A stretch of 64,000 nt of DNA from Perca fluviatilis (GCF_010015445.1 NC_053119.1:41351222-41415221), one strand, 5' to 3'; positions 10,221 to 21,525 are shown, counted from the stretch's first letter. Notes: a model not told the origin generated them from the letters alone. Numbers and translations: made by a program.

Positions 10221-12345
10221 TTACAGTGGGAAGAGAAGAGAGCCACTGAAGGTGCTGTAGTTATTCCTATCATCAAAGACTGAATGGTCTGATGGGAGAT
10301 CCAGGTGAATTTCATCTCCTGCTTTCAGCTCCAAGACAACAGAGTTTGTGAAATAATCAAGTTCCTCTCCTTCCTTTATCTTATAATTATACATGATCCT
10401 TTGATTGTTCTTGTTCTACAAAAATACAGCCATATAAAGTTTTTTGGAACCACACACAGTGAACTGGAGATAGTAGACCCTGCTGACTGGTGCTGTGAAG
10501 AAACCTACAGAGTAAGAGCAGAAAAGGATTTATGTAGATTTCCATGACCACATGTGTTGATGTGACCTGCAGTATATTACCTGTAGCTGGATTGTAAGCA
10601 TTGCCAATGTTGGTGAAGACCTTGCTGTATTTCAGTGTGATGTCTTTGTTGTACGGTCCAACATTTCCTGCTTCAGTCAGAGCTGTATAAAATGCCACCT
10701 TCGGTTTCTCTGTAAACAAAAAAAAGTCAATGCATGTCAGTGTGTGTGTGTGTGTGTGTGTCATCACCTGCATTTTGTCTCTCCAGCTGGTCAATCCTGG
10801 ACTCACTGCTGCTCAGTCTGGTCTGCAAGTCTGGAGTTAAGACATTGAATCACAGAGCAGAGTAAATTGTTAAAGTGCTCATATTATGCTCATTTTCAAG
10901 TTCATAATTGTATTTAGAGGTTGTACCAGAATAGGTGTACATGGTATTAATTTAAAAAAAAAACGCCATATTTTTGTTGTACTGCAGCTCCTCTTTTCCC
11001 CCTGTGTGTTGAGCTCTCTGTTTTTACTACAGAGTGAGACCGCCGGCTAAGTCACGTCACATCGGCTACAGAGCTCCATGCTACAGAGCGTCAGTGGCTA
11101 GCTGTTTAAGCCGCTACAGAGCTTCGTGATGCGGCAACAGACCTCTGTCACAGCTTGTCGTATCAGCGGCAGTTAGTAGACGTGTTAAGCCACTACAGAG
11201 CTCTGCGACACTGGCTACGGTGCTCCTGATGTACTCTGCATGTTGAGTGTGAGCTGGGTACAGATCACCGCAAGCTGCTGGTCGTGGTGCTGCGTCAGGT
11301 CAGCGGTTGTTGGTGGTTCAGATACCCCAGAATAGCTGACTGTGCGCCGGGTACAGAGCACCGCGAGCTGCCGGTCATCAGTGTTTTGTTGCTGCTTTTC
11401 AAAAAGTTATTTAAGTGGTGCATGTGTGTATCATTCTGTTGCAAACATTCCATTAAAAAAGGATTGTTACATTTTAATTGCAGATATTTATCTCCAAATG
11501 TTGTGTCTTATTTGGCGTGTGTGAAGAGTTTTGACACAATGAGCCACATTCCACAACAATCTGCAAAAACTGTAAACCATCATGTTTGTCAGTGAAATAC
11601 CTGCGTTCTCTTCTTCAAGGTCTCTTGTTTTGCTCTCGGTGGCAGTCAGTCTAGTTTCTTGGACTGAAAAACAGCAGTTTGATTTTGGTTTGTGAATGGT
11701 TAAATCAATTTCAATAACACATAGAGCTCTGTTTTTTATAGTTTCTCTATAGTCTTTCTATACCATGTTGATGTTTAAAGATGTATTCTGCAGCTCACAA
11801 TAAGGGCATCAGTTCACTGACACACTTCAGTCCAACTGTTAAAGGACAACAGTATTTAACAGGAAAAGTGTTAGAAAAATATGCTTATAGCAGTTTTGCT
11901 TCAGTTTCTTTGTTAAACCATTTGCATTCAAACTGCCGTTGTAGTATTTCTGTTTTAGTATTTCTGTTTGAGTATTTTTGTCTTTCATGTGTTAATCATG
12001 AAAGCTGAATGACCTTACAAAGAGCAAAGGATGTATCCTGAGGGCCGAGAGCATAATGTGAAGGAGATGCCAGGCCTGACCAGAGATAAGAAGAAAAGCT
12101 ACTGATTGCATGAGCCGAATAACTAACTTGACTCCCAACTCCTTTAAAAAGACACTGTTGTGAACAATCTACACTCATTTTCTGTACTTATGCTGAAGTG
12201 CTGTAAACTGACTCTACTTGCTGCAAGTAAACAAACTTAAGAGAACTCCACTGATTTTGTCCATTCTTTGATAAATAATTATCCGAACAAAAAGTAAACA
12301 GTCCGTACCAGAAGTCTCTCTCTGCAGCTGCTCCACATGCACCTT
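10221..12345 (-). pseudogene. C1q-domain protein gene with in-frame stop
   Basis: Minus-strand exons are about 12308-12345, 11601-11663, 10768-10830, 10581-10709 and 10221-10504. Two 63-bp exons encode coiled-coil-like heptads (ETRLTATESKTRDLEEEN and QTRLSSSESRIDQLERQN). The next opens the globular C1q domain (KPKVAFYTALTEAGNVGPYN), and the last completes it (FFTAPVSRVYYLQFTVCGSK, then LDLPSDHSVFDDRNNYSTFS) and ends FPL then TAA. Junction phases agree. However, codon TAG at 10416-10418 falls in frame within the domain, between MAVFL and NKNNQRIM, where relatives have a Tyr-Lys strand. Fish have many secreted C1q-like proteins of this layout, acting in innate immunity or as adipokine-like ligands. 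The 5' end is unclear: an L1 fragment and a hAT element lie upstream, and no signal peptide exon was found. It is either a recent pseudogene, a polymorphic null or a base error. Confidence 0.7.
10870..11600. mobile_element. Left arm of a TTAA-flanked DNA element plus degenerate internal repeats
   Basis: TTAAAGTGCTCATATTATG at 10870 is the same terminus as the element at 42720-43861. The rest (about 11030-11370) repeats variants of GGCTACAGAGCTCCATGCTACAGAGCG. No matching right terminus was found before the next C1q exon at 11601. The whole lies in a C1q-gene intron. Confidence 0.5.
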
Positions 12346-12363
12346 GTCATAGTATGACAACCA

Positions 12364-12513
12364 AAATGTAAGACAATATCTAGTCATACATATCGATGTC
12401 GATGACTGGACTAAATTGAAGAAGCTGAGGGATTATCTAAATATGAATAATTAAAGACAATGTTGGTATCAAAAAGTAGAGGAAATACACCATTGCAGCA
12501 TCTAGACTAGAAA
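12364..12513. repeat. Unclassified dispersed repeat
   Basis: Its left part (GACAATATCTAGTCATA) recurs at 34805 and its right part (AATATGAATAATTAAAGACA, GCAGCATCTAGACT) recurs at 38527-38597. No termini could be set. Confidence 0.5.
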
Positions 12514-12517
12514 TAAA

Positions 12518-13177
12518 TAAAGAAATGATTGTAAGGCTGTAAATTAAGTATATCAAAACATCTTTACTCATGAAGTTAAAGAAAATCCCAACTCTGTGTC
12601 CCATATCTTTGTTAGAGCCATACTCTACCGTTTGGTTCTATCAAATTTTTTAGAGTCATCATTAAGTAACAAAACAATCGGGTCAGTAGGAATTCAACAT
12701 CCTATTACAGATATTGTTTTATTCCAGAACTCAGGCACCTGTTCACACTCCCAGACCATGTGCAGGAAAGTTCCAGTTTGTTCAGGCTGAAATGCCACTT
12801 ATTGGTGTAGCAAAGTTGCTCCTCCACCTGTTTAAAGTTGGTGATAATAGGGCCATAGGCATACACTTTTTGGACACACACCTGCACAGGCGAGGTCTTG
12901 CAGTCTTAGACTTCCAGTGAGGTTTTGCTCTATTTCTCTCCATGGGACTGTAGATGAGGGGTCCATCCACACTCTGAGGGCCCGTAGCTGAAAGGCTCTG
13001 TGGTACATTTTAAGGTTGGGGAGGGCCAGGACTCCCATGTTTGTGGTACGATGCAGGGTAGAGTATTTTAGCCTGGGTAGTTTATTATTCCAAATATACT
13101 GCTGGAAAAAGGCATCAAGTTTCTTCCAGAAATGTATTGGTGGGGGTAAGGGTACATCAAATACATTTAACAAATTT
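12518..13177 (-). mobile_element. L1-like LINE 3' fragment, 5'-truncated
   Basis: The minus strand encodes the C-terminal part of an L1-type ORF2 (FWKKLDAFFQQYIWNNK, then a NMGVLALPNLKMYHRAFQL stretch). One frame break falls near 12830, after which the reading continues in another frame (FKQVEEQLCYTNKWHFSLN). A 3' UTR-like part (12518-12650) recurs in opposite orientation at 21390-21525. At 13178 the fragment is cut by the hAT element; pre-insertion sequence resumes at 18938. Confidence 0.75.
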
Positions 13178-13488
13178 ACCTAGAGCACGTGTCAAACTCT
13201 AGGCCTGGGTGCCAAATCCGGCCCCTTGCAAATTTTGATCCGGCCCACATTTCAATTTAGGTTCACAGTTAATTTTGGCTCGACTAGTTGTGCCCCACAA
13301 CAAAGAAAAAAAATTATTTAGCAATCTGTTTTTCATATTGTAACTATGCAACACTGCTGTGCAGAATTTGACAGATTTTTAGACTTTGACTCCGAACTAC
13401 CCACAGAAAATTTGACTTGTGAAGAGGGATTGGTTTTAGGAGAAGGCCTCCATCAACGTTGCTACTAGCTAAACTAGCAAGCTACACG

Positions 13489-14495
13489 ATGCCCTCCCTC
13501 AGCTGTTCACCTGGCTGTGACTCGTGCCTCCTGTTCAGCCAGAAGATAGTGGAACTTGAAGCCAGAATATCGACTCTCCACCAGATCAAGGCAAGTCAAC
13601 AGTTCCTCGACACCATTATCATTGGAAGTTCCCCCCACACACACACTGTCGGATGTCTTGATTCCACTGTGCCCTGCAATACTCTCACCCCACCACGCAC
13701 TAATACAACCTCTGTCCCTGTTGTCTCTCCTCGGCTTCTGCCGAGGACCCAGCCAGCTCTGCCGACCAGCTCCACTCCACACCAGCCTGAGCCATGGCGT
13801 GTAAGCAAGCACCAGAGCAGGCGGTCAGGACAACGCTCAGCCCCAGCCCAACCCCTACGACTAGAAAATCGCTACAGCATTCTGACGAACGACGAGGAGT
13901 TCCCTTCTCTGCCACGTCCCCACGCAGCTCATCCTGGTCCATCCACACAGTCGACGTGCCCATTGAGGGCGGACTCTCCCCCCTCGGACTCATCAACCTC
14001 CACGCTGATCATCGGAAGCTCCATGGTAAGGGACCTCCACATTCCCCCTTTACCTAGCGGTCCCTCCAAGGTCTACTGCTTCCCCGGTGCCAAGGTCCGT
14101 GACATCCAGCACAAACTTCCCGGCATCTTCGCCGCCCACGCCAAGGTCGACAACATCATCGTGCATGTGGGCACAAAACATCAGAGAGAGACGGTCGATA
14201 GCACTCCAGGAAGCACTCCACTCTCCTCTCCACCCTGATGGGCACAGGTAAGCGGATTGTCATCTCTGGGCCTCTACCTACCTACAGGAAGGGTGCGGAG
14301 AGATGGTCCAGACTGTTCTGGCTCCACACCTGGCTGGAACCACTCTGCACTTCCCTGAGCATTCCCGATGTCGACAACTTCAACTTGTTCTGGGAGATGC
14401 CCAACCTGCTGAAGCGTGATGGTCTCCACCCAAACCAACACGGAGCCAGGATGCTATCTGACAACATAACGACCACACTGAAAGGTAAGTATTGA
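13489..14495 (+). pseudogene. LINE ORF1 (SGNH esterase-like), frame broken
   Basis: The first frame starts MPSLSCSPGCDSCLLFSQKI, with a Cys-rich start, a short helical segment and a Pro/Thr/Ser-rich linker. The esterase block follows: STLIIGSSMVRDLHI (block I Ser, GSS) and KVDNIIVHVGTKH (block III). After a break near 14180-14240 the reading continues in another frame with KRIVISGPLP and ends with LLKRDGLHPNQHGARML, the D-x-x-H block with the catalytic Asp and His. Such ORF1 proteins bind RNA and assist retrotransposition. The break implies a small deletion. Confidence 0.7.
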
Positions 14496-14799
14496 CATTA
14501 TGTTGAAAATATCACATATTCATGCCCCCCAGGTATTGATCCTGATAGCACTATACAAGTGGATGAATCTGAAAATGTTTTCTGCAGGATAACATGTAGT
14601 ACTGGTATTATTCCAGTAACGTGTAGTACTAGTACTATTCAGGGCTGGACTGGGACAAAAAATCGGCCCTGGCATTTTTGGCCCAGGCGGCCCACACCCA
14701 CCGTGATTGGTCAGACAGATTCCCTGCAGACAGTCCTCTTAAAATATGCGTGCATTCTATTATATGAGTTGCCTAGTGTTCAGCGTTCATGTGATCGTT

Positions 14800-15066
14800 T
14801 TGGATCCTTCAAGAGGGGTCTCAAGACTTATCTGTTGATCTTAAATTTAAATAATTATTTCATTCTTAGAGTTATGATTTGTATATTTATGGTATTTTTA
14901 TTATAGGTATTTTATATTGTATTGACATTATTGTTATTATTACTATTTTGCTTAATATTGGCTTAGTAACTTTAAAAACAGTTTACTGTTAATTTTAACT
15001 ATTGTAAGATTCATATTTTGTCGCTTTGGACACAAGTGTCTGCTAAATACTATAACCATAACTATA
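14800..15066 (+). mobile_element. Second LINE 3' end, nested
   Basis: SFKRGLKTYLLILNL is the usual C-terminus of a fish LINE ORF2. The 3' UTR motif TCGCTTTGGACACAAGTGTC and CTGCTAAATACTATAACC follow, and the copy ends in ATAACC-like repeats. Confidence 0.5.
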
Positions 15067-15314
15067 ACCCTTCCCAAAAGCTACAATAAAGCTGAGAGTA
15101 GTATATGCCCTGGAAAAGAGCACCAATACAAGAGAAGCTAATTAAGCTATTCAAGGAACACTGATGCCTGATTTTATAGATCACACAGACTTTTCAGCTA
15201 CCCAACAGGCTAACCGCTAGCATTTTCAATGTAAGCTTAAGCAGTTAGGTTACCTGACAGCCACTAACTTTAATGTTACAGCCAAACTGCTTGTTATTGT
15301 TATGACGTGGCGCT

Positions 15315-15320
<6 letters not shown>

Positions 15321-15351
<31 letters not shown>

Positions 15352-15359
15352 ACACACAC

Positions 15360-15402
<43 letters not shown>

Positions 15403-15408
15403 CACACA

Positions 15409-15484
<76 letters not shown>
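15321..15484. repeat. Long interrupted (CA)n microsatellite
   Basis: About 160 bp of CA units with a few CG, TATA and GA interruptions. Open frames across it are artefacts. Confidence 0.95.
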
Positions 15485-15485
<1 letters not shown>

Positions 15486-15971
15486 TACCACATCGTCATC
15501 TACTCTCTCTTCCATCTTGTCCTCACTCGCTCCCATGGCCCTGACACGGTTACTCTCCTCTACTTCAGGTAATGCTGATGTTGAAGCAGCTACTACAGCC
15601 CCAAACGTCCGAAAATTTGGCACCTTTTGAGGAATCCGCCTGTAGATTCTTAATCTTTTTCTCCTGTAATTTCTCTGAACCTCCCTTGCGCTTTGGTGGT
15701 CGTTTGTCCATTTTAACGTGGATGCTAAACTTCCAGCATAACTATTACAGCTCGTGTCTCAGGGACGGGAGGCGTGGCCATAGTGGGATTCGTAAATTTG
15801 CGGCCCGGAGTGGGGGTTCCTGGATTTGATTGGGTAAGGCCAGTGCCAATAAAGAAAATTAACCAATGGGCCGCTGTGAGTTCTTTATGGGCCGGCCCAG
15901 CCAAAAAAATAAAAAAGGCCTATTTATATCGGCGATTCGGCCCAAAAGTGCTTCGGCCCACCGGGAAAATT

Positions 15972-16342
15972 AGATGTGGACTACTAAATATCAGATCTCT
16001 GTCTTCTAAAACAGTACTAGTAAATGAATTGATATCTGATAATCAAATTGATCTATTCTGTCTTACCGAAACCTGGCTGGGCCATGAAGAATATGTTAGT
16101 CTAAATGAAGCCACTCCTCCCAGTCATATTAATACTCAAATTCCTAGAGGCTCAGGCCGAGGAGGGGGAGTTGCAGCCATATTTGATTCAAGCCTGTTAA
16201 TTAATCCTAAACCCAAACTAAATTATAACTCTTTTGAAAGCCTTGTTCTTAATCTTCAACATCCAACACGGAAATCAGTACAGACAATTATATTTGTTGT
16301 TGTCTACCGAGCTCCAGGTCCGTATTCTGAATTTTTATTTTA
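15972..16342 (+). pseudogene. LINE ORF2 endonuclease domain, C-terminally truncated
   Basis: Reads [20 protein letters not shown], then [10 protein letters not shown] (apurinic-endonuclease motif with catalytic Glu), then [13 protein letters not shown] and [15 protein letters not shown]. The catalytic Asp and His blocks that should follow are missing because the sequence jumps to the reverse transcriptase region within about 40 bases. Confidence 0.75.
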
Positions 16343-16399
16343 TTTATGGTTCACCTTTCAACGCAGGACTGCTAGAAAGAACGACTAGACCTGACATAT

Positions 16400-17976
16400 A
16401 CTTAGACTGCTTTTATCCTATAGACCTTCAACAATTAATGTTAAAGATATCCTCAGCTAAGCCATCTACCTGTCTCTTGGACCCCATCCCAACGAGGCTA
16501 CTCAAAGAAGCATTACCCGTGGTTAACACCTCGCTACTAGATATGATCAATATGTCTCTATTAACAGGTTATGTACCGCAGTCATTTAAAGTAGCTGTGA
16601 TAAAACCTCTTCTGAAAAAACCCACCCTCGATCCTGAGGTCTTAGCAAACTATAGACCTATATCTAACCTTCCCTTTCTCTCAAAGATCCTCGAGAAAGT
16701 AGTTGCTAATCAGTTATGTGATTTTCTACATAGCAATAGTTTATTTGATGACTTTCAGTCAGGATTTAGAAAGAATCATAGAACAGAGACGGCACTGATG
16801 AAAATTACTAACGACCTTCTAACTGCTGCAGACAAAGGACTTGTCTCCATACTTGTTTTATTAGATCTTAGTGCTGCATTTGACACTATTGACCATACCA
16901 TCCTGTTACAGAGATTGGAACACTTAGTTGGCATTAAAGGAAACGCACTAAGCTGGTTTAAGTCTTATTTCTCTGATCGATCTCAATTTGTTAATGTTAA
17001 TGATAAATCCTCTAAGTACGCGAAAGTTAAACATGGCGTTCCACAAGGCTCAGTGCTTGGACCAATTCTATTTTCCTTATATATGCTTCCTCTTGGTAAT
17101 ATCATTAGGAAACACTCAATTAACTATCACTGCTATGCGGACGACACCCAATTATATTTATCAATTAAACCAGACGAAACCAGTCAGTTAGCTAAACTTC
17201 AAGCATGTATTAAAGATATAAAATCCTGGATGACCTATAATTTTCTGATGTTAAACTGTAACAAAACTGAAGTTATTGTGCTGGGCCCTAAACACCTCCG
17301 AACTTCATTATCTAAAGATATAGCTACTCTGGATGGTGTTGTCCTGGCCTCCAGCACTACTAACAGAAACTTAGGAGTTATTTTTGATCGGGATATATCC
17401 TTTAATGCCCATCTAAAACAAACATCGAGAACAGCCTTTTTTCATCTTCGTAATATTGCCAAAATTAGGAATATCCTGTTTCAAAACGATGCTGAAAAAC
17501 TAGTCCATGCATTCATTACTTCCAGGCTGGACTATTGTAATTCCCTACTGTCAGGTTGCTCAAATAAGTCCCTTAAGACTCTCCAGCTGATCCAGAATGC
17601 TGCAGCGCGTGTTCTGACGAGAACTAAGAAAAGAGATCATATTTCTCCTGTTTTAGCTACTCTGCATTGGCTTCCTGTAAAATTCAGGATTGACTTTAAA
17701 GTCCTTCTCCTGACCTACAAAGCCCTAAATGGTCTAGCACCATCATATCTAGAACAGCTCTTAGTACCTTATTGTCCCACTAGAGCACTGCGCTCCCAGA
17801 ATGCAGAGCTACTTGTGGTTCCTAGAGTCTCTAAAAGTAGAATGGGAGCCAGAGCCTTCAGCTACCAGGCTCCTCTCCTGTGGAACCAGCTCCCAGTCTG
17901 GGTTAAGGGGGCAGACACCATCACCACATTCAAGAGTAAACTGAAAACTCTTCTCTTTGATAAAGCTTATAGTTAG
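16400..17976 (+). pseudogene. LINE ORF2 reverse transcriptase and C-terminal domain
   Basis: A long intact frame holds the canonical reverse transcriptase blocks: PIPTRLLKEALP; ANYRPISNLPFLSKILEKVV; DFQSGFRKNHRTETALMKI; LVLLDLSAAFDTIDH (first catalytic Asp); HGVPQGSVLGPILFSLYM; CYADDTQLYLS (catalytic YADD); and a C-terminal LDYCNSLLSGC and ATLHWLPVKFRIDFKVLLL region typical of L2/CR1 ORF2. It ends FDKAYS then TAG. The frame is well preserved, but the endonuclease upstream is deleted, so this copy is not autonomous. Confidence 0.85.
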
Positions 17977-18945
17977 GGAGTGAGGAGTTGCAGCGTCCGC
18001 CTAACCGGCCCACCTGCTTCTCTTCGTAGTCATCAGATTTATTGATCATATAATCAATAATATAGTGAGATTAGAGGGAGGCAGGCCCGTACAGCCTCTC
18101 ATCAATGTTTTCATTTGTTTCCTTTTGTATGCATCCTGTCCCAGAACTGCTTGTTACTAACCTAGCTCTGGGGAGTTTACTCCCCGGAGTCCTTATGTTT
18201 CTTCTTCACAGAGCTATGCTCTGCGATTCCCTGCAACGCCCGCCGCGTTTCCGTTCGCGCCCGCCGCATCCACCCATGCTCTGCACGCCCACGTTTCATC
18301 CCGAACGTCCTGCTGTCACATGAACTACAACGACTACCTTCAAAGTCACTGTTCCACTATCTTTAATGTGACTATTATCGCCACTGTTCATCACACCCCC
18401 AACCGGCCCCGTCAGACACCGCCTACCAAGAGTCTGGGTCTGCCGAGGTTTCTTCCTAAAAGGGAGTTTTTCTTCGCCACTGTCGCAATAGCCACTGCTA
18501 ATGCTTGCTCTTGAGGGAATTACTGTAATTGTTGGGGCTTTGTAATTTATAGAGTGTGGTCTAGACCCACTCTATCTGTAAAGTGTCTCGAGATAACTCT
18601 GTTATGATTTGATACTATAAATAAAATTGAATAGAAAAGAGTTTAATATTCTGGAAGGTTGTGGTGAGTAAGCTGGGTGGTAGCGGTTTTTAAATTTGTA
18701 AAGTTTGTTTTTCATGACTTGCTAAATTCTACGGTGGCTAAGAAACTTTTCTGCTGACTTTAGAGTTTTAAATCGACCAAACTGTATGGGAGAAAGCTAT
18801 ATGAGACATGCAATAATACAAAGTTAATTGACTTGTTTTGCTAAATAAAAGCATGTCAATAAACTCAACATGTCTGGCCCTTATAGTGATCATCATTTCC
18901 AGTGTGGCCCTTACTGAAAAGGAGTTTGACACCCCTGACCTAGAG

Positions 18946-19012
18946 GGATAAATGCTTTTTATTCTGCCTCTTCTGTTCAACTTCTGACGTCTGCTCATCC
19001 CTCAGCTCCTGG
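18946..19012 (-). other. Candidate upstream exon of the C1q gene
   Basis: The minus strand reads ELRDEQTSEVEQKRQNKKHL after a CCAG acceptor-like site. This resembles the helical exons that precede C1q domains in fish paralogues. It runs into a TAG at the hAT target site, and the donor is not certain. An alternative reading of the bases just upstream (ETLLQEQLKKLLS) is also helical. Confidence 0.3.
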
Positions 19013-19565
19013 CGACAATAGTTTCTTCAGCTGCTCTTGTAGTAGAGTTTCTCCTGCTAGTTAGATATATTATACTTCAGTATCTCTTTAGTAAAGTAAC
19101 AAGTGACTGATAAATGCTACGTTATACATACAATAAAACCCTCTTATAAAAACAGCACATATCACATATGGGTGGGTAGCTTTCATAATCAAGCTAGACT
19201 GGTGAAGAGACCCATTGAAAAATGACCTGTGGTCCTACAGCCTAAGCTACTGAGGAGTTATTTAGTTGGTTACGGCTTGTTTAAAATTACTATCTACTTA
19301 CAGCTACTGATGTCAGGTTGATAATAACTTCTAGTTAACAGGGTGGGTTTTGACTACAGTTATTATCTTTCATTTTAGTGTGTGACAGAAGAACCACCAG
19401 ATTTCAGAGGAGACGTAGATGTGGAGGATTTACAAGAACATTAGCGGGGGGTGGTGTGCCACGGCATGTACAAGTAGATTCTTCACAAACTCCAGTTGAA
19501 AACTTCTTTGATGTAAAAGTGTCATTTTATTATCTTGTAAGGGGAGTTCCTGTGAGCGGGAGTGT

Positions 19566-19735
19566 GTGTGTGTGTGAGTGAGTGAGTGAGTGAGTGAGGG
19601 GGGGGGGTCCAGCTGCAGGCCGCAGCTGGACCAGTCTGGATAATAAAAAAAGGGGCATGAGGAGGTGTGGCATGAGCCAGGGGGGGGGGTCCAGCTGCAG
19701 GCTGCAGGGTCCAGGCATGGCATTGAGGGGGGGGG
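19566..19735. repeat. GTGA tandem and G-run repeats with inverted copies
   Basis: (GT)n and (GAGT)n lead into three G-runs of 8-10 bases. Two of these are followed by TCCAGCTGCAGGC, and the first forms an inverted repeat with the adjacent GCAGCTGGACC. No coding content. Confidence 0.7.
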
Positions 19736-20364
19736 TGTCACTGGCAGTCCACCAGGCACAGAGTGGCTATGCACACAAAAACAAAGCATATATTAATAAA
19801 TTGAAGAAAAAGGTTTAACTTAATTAAATCACATAGAATAAAATCCTCTTATTAAAAAGAGGACCTATCACGTATGCAGAACTGGCAGCACTTTCAGACA
19901 ACTTGAGATAGCCATCTTAATCACATGGAGTTTTGATATTCTAAATACACAAGTCACACTACATTTTGGCATAATAGTGAGGTTATACTTACAATTATGT
20001 TGGATACCCCTTCCAACATTAACTCCCTCCGCAGCAGGAATCTGATGACTTAGTCAATAATTCTGAAGGTGATCAGAGACCGCAGCTCATCTCCATTTCT
20101 TGATAAAAATCTCTAAAGACTACAACTCTGCTGAACATAGACCTACTCACACTGAGACAGACAGACTTTTGTTCAAGTCTGGGCTGTTTCCCAATTCTGA
20201 TTGGCCGTCTTAATCAGGTCTAGAACCTGGCAGGTGGAGGGGCTTATACAGATTATTTACTGTAAAGTAGAACGTATAGACAACATGGCATGTACATTGT
20301 TAACTGATATATAATATCAGTGAGCATTTCTTTAGTAAAAGTAACTTGAGCGACTGATATGTAC
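19736..20364. other. Non-coding, possible promoter of the C1q gene
   Basis: The minus strand has CTGTATAAGCCCC at about 20240-20252, a TATA-like box, followed by CCAATCAGAATTGGG. The downstream open frames are too short to assign. Confidence 0.25.
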
Positions 20365-20423
20365 CTGATCCTGTTGGAGACCTTTTCGGAGGTGAGGTGG
20401 TGATTGTCTCTCTCCTGAGCCAT
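20365..20423 (-). other. Candidate first exon, minus strand
   Basis: ATG at 20421-20423 opens MAQERDNHHLTSEKVSNRI and then meets a GTACAT donor. A TATTTAAA element lies about 40 bases upstream on that strand. The peptide is not a signal peptide, so it does not fit a secreted C1q protein. Treat it as a weak candidate. Confidence 0.15.
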
Positions 20424-21389
20424 TTTTGAAAGAAAGAAAAGTGACCAAAATTGTGTTTAAATACAACACAGCTGCTCGCTCATGGGTCAGAGATTTAGCC
20501 AGATTAACCAATGGGCATTGCGGGCCATGGATGCCCCGCCCACTTGGGGGCTGGCTCTGGTTAAGTTAACAGCTGAGATTGATAACCTTAACGATGGCTC
20601 AACTCCATCAAGTGTCCCAGTAAAATATTTCAGTGAGTCAGCATGATGGCAGGCAGCCATCATGAATGGCTTTGAATACACCTGTGCTTTTCTGCCTACA
20701 AACACAACTGCTTGATAATAAGAAATGACATGCAGTCACATGAACAGACATACATAATGCAGAATAAGGTGAGAAATAAAATGTAGTAATATTTTCAGCT
20801 GGTTTCCCATTTGGTCTGTGCAGGTAGCCATGGTTTCAAACTACTCCATAAAGGTAATCAGTATATTAGTAGAAAATATCCATCAAAGCAGCGTTCAGTT
20901 CATTTGGTCACACGTTGTTTTATTTCAGCATTTAACTTCATATTTTATTTAGCTTAGCAGTTTAGCTTAGTGTTTATTTTGACACTATGTATTATTTTCA
21001 ACATTAGCTGGTTGTCTGTGATGTGGATTTACTTCTAACTAAAACAGTATTTTTACTGAACTAGTAGAACAAGATGTTGGCCCCAGGAGAACTGCTGAAG
21101 CTAACAGCTGATAGTGATGGATGGAGGAAGTGGAAGATGTAGAAGGCTTTCATTTTGCCATTGCCCCGTTGTTGCATGTTTCTGGCAGCAGGCGGCAGAC
21201 TGGCTAGCTGAACGAGGCTTCTTTTTACATTCAGCACCTCCTCATATCATTTGGGGCTTTCAGGATCACAGCGTGAACAACTGTTGATTGGAAAAATCTT
21301 TATTTCAACAATGCAAAGACACTTATTGACTTTATTTTCTTATTTTAAACTACTTAAAAGAAAGCATCATTTAGAAACCTGGAGCTAAA
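20424..21389. other. Non-coding, no gene seen
   Basis: No exon or repeat terminus recognised. Confidence 0.45.
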
Positions 21390-21525
21390 TAGCATTTGAT
21401 AGAACCAAACGGTAGAGCATGGCTCTAACAAAGATATGGGACACAGAGTTGGGATTTTCTTTAACTTTATTAATTAGCTGACGTTTTGAAATACTTAATT
21501 TATAGCCTTACAATCATTTCTTGTA
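21390..21525 (+). mobile_element. L1-like 3' UTR fragment
   Basis: TTGATAGAACCAAACGGTAG and about 110 bases after it match the reverse complement of 12518-12650 with few differences, so this is another 3' copy of the same L1 family in opposite orientation. Confidence 0.65.

Larger units (their letters stand above)
14641..15970. mobile_element. DNA element inserted between LINE ORF1 and ORF2
   Basis: The left end reads CAGGGCTGGACTGGGACAAA, and GGCCCTGGCATTTTTGGCCC follows. The right part has CGGCCCAAAAGTGCTTCGGC and stops at CCCACCGGGAAAA, where the mirror terminus seems truncated. It contains a LINE tail and a long (CA)n array. Confidence 0.5.
13440..18640 (+). mobile_element. L2/CR1-type LINE, near full length but broken
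   Basis: In order it holds an ORF1 with an esterase-like domain, an insertion, an endonuclease part, a reverse transcriptase, a 3' UTR with GCCACTGTCGCAATAGCCAC, and an end in TGATACTATAAATAAAATTGAAT. ORF1 with an SGNH/GDSL-type esterase and a CYADDTQLYLS reverse transcriptase are typical of CR1/L2 clade LINEs of fish. The exact 5' boundary is uncertain. Confidence 0.8.
13186..18937. mobile_element. hAT-type element enlarged by nested LINE, with perfect 8-bp target duplication
   Basis: The flanks ACCTAGAG (13178-13185 and 18938-18945) are identical 8-bp duplications, the hallmark of hAT transposition. The ends read CACGTGTCAAACTC and GAGTTTGACACCCCTG, inverted repeats of a CAGGGGTGTCAAACTC-type family. 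About 250 bp of hAT sequence remain on each side (13186-13440 and 18640-18937); the rest is inserted LINE sequence. No hAT transposase is present, so the element was non-autonomous. Confidence 0.8.

Noticed and set aside
15302..15630. Several long open frames of alternating Thr-His or Cys-Val
   Set aside because: They are translations of the (CA)n microsatellite; the same applies to frames at 52256-52586, 60776-61138 and 6455-6660.
19378..19818. Plus-strand frames with Arg-rich and Gly-rich peptides
   Set aside because: They cross GT/GAGT and G-run repeats, show no splice support and no recognisable domain.
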